From Chromatiaceae bacterium (GTDB taxonomy: Bacteria; Pseudomonadota; Gammaproteobacteria; Chromatiales; Chromatiaceae): a stretch of 45,062 bases of DNA. This document shows, piece by piece, positions 15,667 to 22,361 of this stretch (position 1 is its first letter; every line of letters starts with the position of its first letter). The notes beneath the pieces were generated by a model. That model ran no database searches. It had not been told where the DNA came from and worked only from the letters and a program-made list of their open reading frames with translations. The DNA is taken from NCBI GenBank assembly GCA_025458165.1, contig JALOTB010000027.1, positions 1-45,062 on the forward strand, written 5' to 3'. Position numbers and translations under genes: made by a program.

Positions 15667-16872
15667 TCACCGCCCTGCTGGTGCCTCGGCGTGATTTAGG
15701 CCGCTGGCGGGGACGGCGTCGGGCTCAAGAGAGACGATCGCCATCGAATAAATGACCGGCTCGTTCTCCGATTCCTCGTTGATGCTGGTGGATACCAAGA
15801 TCAGGCCGGTCGCGCCTCGACGGATCGTCTCACAAAGGCTAAACGCCGCCTCGCACAGGAAACTGGTGCAGGTCTCGGACCGCAGACTTCGCGGAAGCCC
15901 GCAGCCGGCTCTGCCATGAAAAATGCAGGAGTCTTGGTAGGTTGCATCCGGGACGAAAGACAAATAGCGCTCAACCATTTCCTCCCACGTGGTGATTCCT
16001 TGTTCGGCGGCCACGCGGCGCAAGTCGCTCTCCTGGAGATAGGCGTAGTTTCCGCCATTGCGGCAGCACCAACCTCGGCACTCGCCGCAGGCCTCGGCGA
16101 GGACAAGGGTTGACCAGGGGTCGCACGGAGCCTGGTCGGCAAGCAGGGCTTCCTTCGGACCTGCCTCCTCGCCGGTGGCTGCGAGGGCGTCGCATGACTT
16201 GCGGGCAATAACCTCTCGGAACGCGTCGCGCCGGTCCGCATTCCCGGCGAGCGATTCCTCGAATCTTGGGAGTATCACGATGGGCAGCTTCAGACCCGGG
16301 AGGGTCGCGGCGGCCTGAGCCCGCAATGTGCATCGGCGCTCTTCCCGTTTACGTGCGCGCTCCTTCGCGTGGGCGTCCGCGTTCCGCTCCTGCTGCACCT
16401 GCCGGCAGATCGCTTCACCGCAGAGCTCCTCCGTCGGGGCGGCATAGAGGTAGTGTGTACCGCAGATCTGGCAGCGTCTGGCCCGCAAACTGGTGAGCAG
16501 ACTCACCCGCATCTGACACGCCTGGCGCGAGCACACGGGAATTGCTCCACTGTGCCCCGCTACCGGGCTCAATGGTCGCCCACAGACGCAGCAACACGGC
16601 AGCCCCCGCTCGAGGTGGACGCGATAGTGCAACTGACACACCGGACTCGCGCACACCCGCGAGGGATGCATGGCTGGGCGGGATAGCCGCTGACCACAAA
16701 CGACACATTCTTGATCTTTGGTGTTCAGCTCGGAAGTTTCCTTCAGCGTCGCTACAAGATTCTGGGCCCGAAGGATACCTATCTGCTGGAGCTGACCCCC
16801 TATGCCGGGCTCAACCCCGGTGATGGCGATGCTGTGGGCGGCTATCTGTGGTGAGCGCGGCTCCAGCGGCAT
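15667..16872 (-). CDS. Cys-rich protein: three CxxCG-type knuckles plus a YkgJ-like metal-binding domain
   Basis: The coding direction is supported by dense, ordered cysteines. Three tandem knuckles follow the pattern CxxCG...C....C: ECVVCGQRLS to CASPVC, CCVCGRPLS to CSRQAC, and CQICGTHY to CGEAIC. After a basic helical linker comes a second metal site, CGECRGWCCRNGG with later DSCIFHGRAGCGLP and ETCTSFLC, close to the zinc/iron-chelating YkgJ pattern. I set the start at ATG 16872; an earlier ATG at 16947 is possible and the true start may be later. No signal peptide is seen. The function is unknown. Its base composition is less GC-rich at third positions than the T6SS genes, consistent with separate acquisition. 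Confidence 0.7.
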   Translation of the reverse strand: MPLEPRSPQIAAHSIAITGVEPGIGGQLQQIGILRAQNLVATLKETSELNTKDQECVVCGQRLSRPAMHPSRVCASPVCQLHYRVHLERGLPCCCVCGRPLSPVAGHSGAIPVCSRQACQMRVSLLTSLRARRCQICGTHYLYAAPTEELCGEAICRQVQQERNADAHAKERARKREERRCTLRAQAAATLPGLKLPIVILPRFEESLAGNADRRDAFREVIARKSCDALAATGEEAGPKEALLADQAPCDPWSTLVLAEACGECRGWCCRNGGNYAYLQESDLRRVAAEQGITTWEEMVERYLSFVPDATYQDSCIFHGRAGCGLPRSLRSETCTSFLCEAAFSLCETIRRGATGLILVSTSINEESENEPVIYSMAIVSLEPDAVPASGLNHAEAPAGR

Positions 16873-16945
16873 GGGGAGGGCCGGAGAGTTGCGGCGGCCC
16901 CTCCAATGCGCGGTCCCCGACTGTCGGCGAGCGCACCCGACTCGC

Positions 16946-17050
16946 AATCAAGCGATCATCGCCACCTATGCCACCGGCGGCTGCGCCCGACAAACGATTG
17001 CCGACTACGTGGGCCCGCCTTACGCCGAGGTCAGCAGGATCGTGGAGTGG
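16946..17050 (+). pseudogene. Remnant of a transposase-like C-terminal helix-turn-helix
   Basis: In the plus frame, NQAIIATYATGGCARQTIAD followed by YVGPPYAEVSRIVEW matches the DNA-binding tail found at the end of REP-associated (IS200-like) transposases, where the usual form is AYxxGxYxxxxIAxxFGxHYxxVSRIV. No catalytic His-U-His domain is visible upstream, so it is a fragment only. It lies in the gap between the Cys-rich gene and the next minus-strand gene. Confidence 0.45.
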
Positions 17051-17097
17051 AAAAGATTGGCGCATTCAGAACAAAAAACTGATCCTTGCACTGCGGC

Positions 17098-17640
17098 CTA
17101 ATAGTGTTCGTACTCATCGAGAAGCTCCCGCTCCTCTTCGGTGAGTGGTCGCCGCCTTCGCGCCTCTCTTTCTAACTCGGAGAGTATCCCCTGACGGCTG
17201 GAGCCATCCAGCAATTCGGTGTTGGTCATGGAGTCTTCGTGTGTCATACATCTTGCCACGCCCTCGCATTCAAAACCGCCAAAGCATGACGAAACCATGC
17301 GCGCCATTCCCGACCATTCATATGCAATGGCCGACCCGCTGGAATCACGAAACACCTTCAGTGTAATTCTGGCCGGACTATCAACGGCCCAGCCATGAAC
17401 TTTGAAGTAAACCACGCGCCGATCGAAGGATCCTGGGAGCTGCCTTCCAGAACCGTCGCGATCAGGAATGAATGTCCCACCCATTTCCCGCGAACGAAAA
17501 GCACTCGCGATCGTCGCGTGACCACCACCGAGTCCTCCGACAATATAAGGCGCATAGTGGCCGCGCACCGCCAGGTAGAAGTTCGAGACGCTGGCTCGGG
17601 ATGCGCCAGCAGACCATCCCGCAAAGCCGATATTCGCCAT
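17098..17640 (-). CDS. Protein of unknown function in the accessory region
   Basis: I do not recognise this 180-residue protein. It starts MANIGFAGWSAGASRASVSN, preceded by GGAGGAAGAG, which supports ATG 17640 over a longer frame. The first two-thirds are Gly- and aromatic-rich with alternating strands (for example RRVVYFKVHGWAVDSPARI). Three Cys residues lie in the segment SSCFGGFECEGVARC. The tail is a charged helix with RRRRPLTEEERELLDEYEHY. No signal peptide is visible. It sits between the Cys-rich protein and the peptidase, all on the minus strand. A cargo role is possible but nothing in the sequence proves it. Confidence 0.65.
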   Translation of the reverse strand: MANIGFAGWSAGASRASVSNFYLAVRGHYAPYIVGGLGGGHATIASAFRSREMGGTFIPDRDGSGRQLPGSFDRRVVYFKVHGWAVDSPARITLKVFRDSSGSAIAYEWSGMARMVSSCFGGFECEGVARCMTHEDSMTNTELLDGSSRQGILSELEREARRRRPLTEEERELLDEYEHY

Positions 17641-18249
17641 GATCTCTTCCTCCTGCAAGATTGGGGGGCCGCCCTCGCAATCCAGCACCCGTCACCGAGC
17701 GGATGTCACCGGAGCCGGGTCCGCCCTTTCTCTTTAAGACCGTGGACGGTACCACCTCTCTATCCCCAGTTCCCTGCGCTTTCCGTACTTAGCGTGCCAT
17801 GCGTCAGCTGTCCTCCATGGATAGCCTTCCCCCCAATGACCTTAGCTGGGGGGGAAGGACCTCAACGCAACTTTAGTATAGCGTGGGTAGTTGCCGACGT
17901 TTGTGTCGCGCGGCTTCCCGTTTCTGTGCCGGCAGGGCAGGCTGTTGCAGCTGGGTGCGGGCGGCAGCGGTGCCCACAGACGTCGGCGGTTCCCCGATAC
18001 CAAGCGGATGAAAAGGGGGTCGAAGTGGGCCGCGGACCGCGCGTCGAAGTGTGTCGTGTCCGCCCCTCACCGGTATATCGCACGCAGCCGGGGAGGGTGT
18101 CGCCGGGCGTGGCTGGGGCAGCAGGTGTCCGATAGTCCCGGGATCACTCAGCGCCGGGGCGGGAGATGCCGCGCGAGCGCTGCAGAAGACATCCCGATGA
18201 GGGTGAGGGACGGGCGGCGTTGGGCCGCGTCCGGAGCGTGGGCGTCGGG
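17641..18249 (+). other. Intergenic stretch without a recognisable gene
   Basis: About 600 bases with no convincing coding sequence on either strand. The visible structure is one strong stem-loop (17825-17858), listed separately. Codon structure and protein-like motifs are absent in all frames, and the stretch may be decayed DNA. Confidence 0.5.
17825..17858. repeat. Perfect inverted repeat, C6/G6 stem
   Basis: CCTTCCCCCC at 17825-17834 pairs with GGGGGGAAGG at 17849-17858 across a 14-base loop. It lies about 185 bases upstream of the unknown gene starting at 17640. Neither side carries a T-tract. It may be a mobile-element end or a protein-binding site; no function is evident. Confidence 0.5.
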
Positions 18250-18277
18250 GCGATCGGAGCGGTGATGCTCCGATCGC
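18250..18277 (-). terminator. Hairpin beyond the autotransporter pseudogene
   Basis: GCGATCGGAGC (18250-18260) and GCTCCGATCGC (18267-18277) pair perfectly around a 6-base loop, 37 bases past the stop codon of the autotransporter remnant. The same hairpin stands behind the intact gene (19521-19548) with one base pair changed on both sides, a compensatory change. A transcript-end role is likely even though no T-run follows. Confidence 0.6.
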
Positions 18278-18314
18278 GGCCGAGCGGGGGGGCGCAGGGC
18301 CACCCCGCGGCTCG

Positions 18315-18530
18315 TCAGTAGAACTCCCAGCGCATCCCGACGTCGATCAGGTGATCCGTCCAGTCGCTCTTGTCGATGAGGGTGTTGTAGTTGACGAAGG
18401 CGGATAGGCCCTGCGGGAACAAGGCCGAGACCCCAGTCCGATGCGGAAATAGTTACGGTCGGGGCTGTCGATGCCGATGTGGAAGGACGGGCGATCGGGT
18501 CCGCCGAGAAGCGGGTGACCAGACGCGAGG
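18315..18530 (-). pseudogene. Truncated, frameshifted copy of the autotransporter 3' end
   Basis: From the stop codon at 18315-18317 this segment matches the 3' end of the intact autotransporter (19561 onwards). It is almost identical over the first 110 or so bases and diverges afterwards until similarity ends near 18530. One C is missing near 18431-18434 (four Cs instead of five at the matching place), which breaks the barrel reading frame. Only the last beta-strands of the barrel would be encoded and no start is present. It is the remains of a tandem second autotransporter gene or of a partial duplication. Confidence 0.88.
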
Positions 18531-18597
18531 GGGAAAACGCCGACGACCCCTCGTTCTGTTGCCTCCGGCGCCCTTGGCGACGGTTACCGATCAGGCA

Positions 18598-19185
18598 TCA
18601 GGCCGAGAGGTAGATGATCTGCTCGAACCGTCCGCTGTTCTGGTACTGAGGCCCAACACCCATCTCCCGGAGCTGCCCGCCCCAAGGGTCGAGATAGACG
18701 ATGCTTCCCGACGTTGCCACACGCGATGCGACGATGAAGTGACCGCCGTTCCTTTGGCTGCCGTTGTACCAGCCAAGCAGGACGATCGCCGGCGTTGTAT
18801 CCGACAATCGCGAGGCGTCGACGGACGTGCCCGGGGAGAAGCTCGTCGTGTGCGTGACCCTCAGTCCGTCATTCCGCAGCGCTTGGGCAACCTGATTCAT
18901 GAAGGTGCCGAAGCGCGAGAACATGTTGCCGAAGGTGCTCTGATTGTTCTGATGCGCGCCGGGATGGAAGCTCATGGGGGCGGGCGGCGTCGGGTAGAAA
19001 GGCATGCCCTGAACGACCTCATAATAAAGCCGCCATGCCAGCGCCCATTCCCCCTCATTGACGGTCATCTGTTTCGCCTGATTTCGCGCCATCCAGATGC
19101 TCGCCACGGCGCAGGAGCTTGCCTGCTGCTGGGCCCAGACCTGATGGATCATCTGATCGCTGTCGGTTCTGAAGATGATGGTCAT
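18598..19185 (-). CDS. Papain-like cysteine peptidase, candidate effector
   Basis: The 195-residue protein shows a papain-like triad. Cys25 sits in AQQQASSCAVASIWMA with Gln residues just before it for the oxyanion hole, His149 in NGGHFIVASRV, and Asp166 in VYLDPWGGQ. The order and spacing resemble the AvrRpt2-like (C70) and C39-type small peptidases. No signal peptide is present, so it would need a secretion machine to leave the cell. GAGGAGGAT precedes ATG 19185, which fixes the start against longer frames. It lies between an intact autotransporter and a broken copy of that gene's end, so it probably entered or was trapped by a rearrangement. T6SS export is a hypothesis from the neighbourhood. 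Confidence 0.75.
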   Translation of the reverse strand: MTIIFRTDSDQMIHQVWAQQQASSCAVASIWMARNQAKQMTVNEGEWALAWRLYYEVVQGMPFYPTPPAPMSFHPGAHQNNQSTFGNMFSRFGTFMNQVAQALRNDGLRVTHTTSFSPGTSVDASRLSDTTPAIVLLGWYNGSQRNGGHFIVASRVATSGSIVYLDPWGGQLREMGVGPQYQNSGRFEQIIYLSA

Positions 19186-19520
19186 CCGAATCCTCCTCGC
19201 AGAAGACAAACTCAGGCGCCGGCGGGTTGTCTGGTGATCGGCCTTACGGATCGCTGAGCCGTCGCTTTGCGGCAGCGCCGTAGGTCGGCGCCTTCCTGGC
19301 AAGCTTCAGTCCGTTCGCCGGGCTCGATGGCCGCCGCTGAGACCGAAATGGTCAGATGGTTGGACCCGCAAGGGGTCCATGCTAGCGCGTCTGCCGCCGG
19401 ACCCTGTGGGGATTCCGGTGCAAGCGGGTAGAAGCGTCGGCCCGTCTAACTATAGCGGGTCATCGGCCCGATGTTCGCAGGGTCCCGCAGGTTGTTGGCT
19501 GCGCGTCGCTCGGGAGTGCG
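19186..19520 (+). other. Intergenic stretch upstream of the peptidase gene
   Basis: About 335 bases without a gene on either strand. Apart from the peptidase ribosome-binding site at its left edge and the hairpin at its right edge (19521-19548), I see no recognisable signal. The promoter of the peptidase gene must lie here or further right, but no clear -35/-10 pair stands out. Confidence 0.4.
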
Positions 19521-19548
19521 GCGACCGGAGCGGCCGTGCTCCGGTCGC
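19521..19548 (-). terminator. Hairpin beyond the autotransporter stop codon
   Basis: GCGACCGGAGC (19521-19531) and GCTCCGGTCGC (19538-19548) form an 11-bp perfect stem with loop GGCCGT, 12 bases past the autotransporter stop. No T-run follows. Its sister behind the pseudogene (18250-18277) keeps the pairing despite base changes, which supports a functional RNA hairpin. Confidence 0.65.
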
Positions 19549-19560
19549 CGCTGAGTAGGG

Positions 19561-21846
19561 TCAGTAGAACTCCCAGCGCATCCCGACGTCGATCAGGTGA
19601 TCCGTCCAGTCGCTCTTGTCGATGAGGGTGTTGTAATTGACGAAGGCGGATAGGCCCTGCGGGAACAAGGCCGAGACCCCCAGTCCGATGCGGAAATAGT
19701 CACGGTCGGGGCTGTCGGTGCGGATGTCGAAGGAGGTACGGGTCGGGTCCGCGGAGAAGCGGGCGACGAGGCGCGAGGCGTCGTCGTCGTACTCATGCTC
19801 CCACTCGACGCGCGCCTGGGGCACGATCACCGCCCGCGTCGTGTTGAACACGCGAGAGACCCGAGCGCCGAGCGTGGTGGTCACGGAGGTGGCATCGAAG
19901 CCATCGACCTCCAGGTTAAGCCCCCCGGCGCCGCTCTCGCGGAAGCCGTCGACGTCGACCTTGAGGTAACCGACCCGGCCGTAGATGCCGTAGGAGAGGG
20001 GCCCCTGGTCGATGTCGTAGCCGGCGCCCAGGCTCGCGCCGAGCTGGTTGCCGTCGTAGCTCGCCTTGGCCTGGCGGCGCACGGGGTCGAGGCTCGAGCT
20101 GATCTGGTAGGCGACGTTGCGCTTGGAGTCGTGGTCCTGCCAACCGTACTCCACGATGGCATCGAGGTAGGCGCGCTCGGTGATGTAGTAGGTCGCATAG
20201 GCTGCCAGGTGCCAGGTGTCGGTGTCGAGACGGCCGCCGTCGGAGGCGAAGTCGACGTCGTTCTGGGCATAACCGAGCGCCGCGCCGGCGATGAAGTTGT
20301 CGCTGAAGCGGTAGTCGGCGCCGCCGGTGATGGCGATCGAATCGAAGTCGAATCCGGACTCGTTAGCGGTGCGGTCTTTATCGCCGAAGTTGAAAGTACC
20401 CGTGAGGAAGAACCCCCAGTTGCCGAAGGTGCCGGCGCCGTCGCCGCTGGCCGCGCCGCCCATGAGCTGCGACTGCAGCGCCGAGCCGAGCTGGCCCCCG
20501 GAGATCCGCTCGCCGTTGACGTTGAAGCTCAGTCCCGCTAGGTCGATCCCGGCCGAGCCACGGCGCAGGGCGGCAAGGCGCGAGCCGATGTTGGCGAGCT
20601 GTTGGGTGCCGACTTCGATCCCAGCCGAGGTGGAGGCGCGGGCCTTCTCGGTGGTGACCTGGCTCAGGGTGTTGGGGATCCCGCTGCTCGAGGCGTTCTG
20701 GAGCATGTCGGTGCACTCGTTCAGGAGATCCTGCTGGTCGGCGGTAAGGCTCGTCATCTGGGCGAGCTGCGGGCAGACGGTCTCGATGGCCGAGGCGACA
20801 TTGCGCTCGTTTTCTGTGAGATCCTGACGCCCCGAGAGCGGATCGAAGACCGCGACAGTGACGGTGACCGGCAGCTCGGTACGGGCGCCGAGTGCATCGG
20901 TGATGACGATCGTGTCCCGGAGCGTAGTACCGGCGGGGGTATTCTCTGGAATTCCCACCGTGTAGGTCGCAGTGCCGGGCGCGGACAGTTGGCTTGGGCT
21001 GACGCTACCGGTTCCGCTTACCGCTGTCAGGTTGTAGGGCGCTGTGCCGCCGCTGACACGGAAGTCGGCCTGGACTGTGGCGCCGCTGCTGGCCGTGAGC
21101 CCCAGCGTCGAGGGGCTTACGTCGATGGGGGCGCTCACCTCTGTGACATCGATTCTGACGGAGATCGTAGCGGAATCGCCGCCACAGCTCGTGGTCACTC
21201 CACTAATGGTCACCGTGTCGCTGAGCGTTCCGGACGCCCCGACGGGGATCGCATACTGATAGTCGAGAGCCCCGTTACGCAGGGTGACCGTTGCGCCGAG
21301 CGCGCTGGTCGCCGAATAGGGGGCACGTCCGCCGGAAAAAGTCGTGGAAAATTCCACCGACTCTCCCGGGGTACCGCTCAGGACTGAAGAGGAGGTCGCG
21401 ACCGTGAGGGGGTCGACGTAGGTCAGGCTGACCGGTGCCGACGCTTGGGTTGTGCAAACGTTGAGCTGGCAGGCCAAAAGCTCCCCTGATGCGACGACGC
21501 CGTCATTTGGAAACAACGCCGAGCAGTGCTCGCTCGGTTGACTGATGGTGACGCTGTAGTTGACGGTCACGGGGTCGAACTCGCCGTCGTAATTCACCGT
21601 GGTGGGCACCCCACCTGCCGTGACTGTCGTCTGGACGATAGCCTCTTCCTGGCTGATGTTGGTCGGGCTTACCGTGAACGTCTGGCTAACGGTGCTGCCC
21701 AGCGTTACGGTTCGCGAGACGGAAGCCGGAGAGATGCTCAGAGCCCAGGCCGCGGATGTCCCCGCCAGCAGCAACAGCCCCACTGGTAATGTAAGCAGCA
21801 GACGCGCCGAATCTTCGCGAGCTCTACCCGAAATGTTCTGCTTCAT
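19561..21846 (-). CDS. Autotransporter with Ig-like/putative-Ig repeats and C-terminal beta-barrel
   Basis: A 761-residue type Va-like secreted protein. The N-terminus has basic residues, a hydrophobic core (LLLTLPVGLLLLAGTSAAWA) and a likely cleavage after AWA near residue 36. The passenger (about 37-340) consists of Thr/Ser/Val-rich beta repeats such as SPASVSRTVTLGSTVSQTF and FDPVTVNYSVTI. A helical linker follows (about 345-460, TENERNVASAIETVCPQL). The last 290 residues form a 12-strand-type barrel (NWGFFLTGTFNFG, then YRFSDNFIAGAALGYAQ) ending in the aromatic DVGMRWEFY needed for outer-membrane insertion. GAGGGGAG precedes ATG 21846. A truncated copy of the gene end lies at 18315-18530. 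The passenger function is unknown; adhesion is the usual guess. Confidence 0.9.
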   Translation of the reverse strand: MKQNISGRAREDSARLLLTLPVGLLLLAGTSAAWALSISPASVSRTVTLGSTVSQTFTVSPTNISQEEAIVQTTVTAGGVPTTVNYDGEFDPVTVNYSVTISQPSEHCSALFPNDGVVASGELLACQLNVCTTQASAPVSLTYVDPLTVATSSSVLSGTPGESVEFSTTFSGGRAPYSATSALGATVTLRNGALDYQYAIPVGASGTLSDTVTISGVTTSCGGDSATISVRIDVTEVSAPIDVSPSTLGLTASSGATVQADFRVSGGTAPYNLTAVSGTGSVSPSQLSAPGTATYTVGIPENTPAGTTLRDTIVITDALGARTELPVTVTVAVFDPLSGRQDLTENERNVASAIETVCPQLAQMTSLTADQQDLLNECTDMLQNASSSGIPNTLSQVTTEKARASTSAGIEVGTQQLANIGSRLAALRRGSAGIDLAGLSFNVNGERISGGQLGSALQSQLMGGAASGDGAGTFGNWGFFLTGTFNFGDKDRTANESGFDFDSIAITGGADYRFSDNFIAGAALGYAQNDVDFASDGGRLDTDTWHLAAYATYYITERAYLDAIVEYGWQDHDSKRNVAYQISSSLDPVRRQAKASYDGNQLGASLGAGYDIDQGPLSYGIYGRVGYLKVDVDGFRESGAGGLNLEVDGFDATSVTTTLGARVSRVFNTTRAVIVPQARVEWEHEYDDDASRLVARFSADPTRTSFDIRTDSPDRDYFRIGLGVSALFPQGLSAFVNYNTLIDKSDWTDHLIDVGMRWEFY

Positions 21847-22361
21847 GTCGCTCCCCTCTTTCAGTTCACTGCCGCAGTGAAACCCATCAGCGGGCGTGGA
21901 CCGCTACTCGATTCACCCCGGCACCGGCCGGTCCCACTACAAGCGGCGGAAATCCCACAATTCGTCTCCCCGAACCGTTTCTCCATACGCCGCCGGTCAC
22001 TCGAGAAGTTGCCGCGGCCCCATGGTCGCCGTTCGCCACAGTCGACATCGGCGCAACAAGGGCCCGACGCCACCCATTCCAACCCAGGCCTAAGCCGCCC
22101 ACTTGGCGTGGCTAGACCTACGCTGAAGTCTGGCACAAAGCGGCCTAACGCGCGAGCGCTGAACCGCTATTCATCCATCAGGGGGTCTTGTTGCCTTTGA
22201 GCAACAGTTGCGGCATTCGTCACCCTGCAGGGATCAGACGCCGGGATCGGCATCGCGGCCTCGTCGCTGGAATGTCGTCCGGGGCCTTCGGTCGGGCCGA
22301 CGGTCCGCAGCAACTGCGGAGGATTCGGTTCGCTACCGGCGCTTGCCGGTGGAATGCATCA
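21847..22361 (-). other. Intergenic stretch, autotransporter promoter region
   Basis: About 515 bases without a recognisable gene. It must contain the autotransporter promoter (minus strand, right of 21846), but no clear -35/-10 pair can be named. Two perfect small hairpins lie at its right end, just past the prc stop codon, and are listed together as one feature. Confidence 0.5.
22305..22350 (-). terminator. Two hairpins after prc
   Basis: ACCGGC/GCCGGT (22335-22340 and 22345-22350, loop GCTT) begins about 11 bases past the prc stop. CCGCAG/CTGCGG (22305-22310 and 22314-22319, loop CAA) follows. Both stems are perfect but short and neither is followed by a T-tract. They are plausible transcript-end or stability elements of the minus-strand prc transcript. 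Confidence 0.4.

Noticed and set aside
16690..16853. Plus-strand frame ending GLNPGDGDAVGGYLW as a separate gene end
   Set aside because: It looks protein-like over about 30 residues but has no start or family match, and most of it lies opposite the Cys-rich gene; it may be only a remnant.
17641..18249. Possible CRISPR or tRNA in the long gap
   Set aside because: No repeated units, no cloverleaf and no conserved tRNA ends are visible.
19795..20541. Long plus-strand open frame within the autotransporter gene
   Set aside because: It has no ribosome-binding site or recognisable domain and mirrors the beta-barrel codons of the minus-strand autotransporter; high GC content creates such antisense frames.
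22125..22145. TGGCAC box as a sigma-54 promoter before the autotransporter
   Set aside because: The -12 TTGC element is missing at the right spacing.
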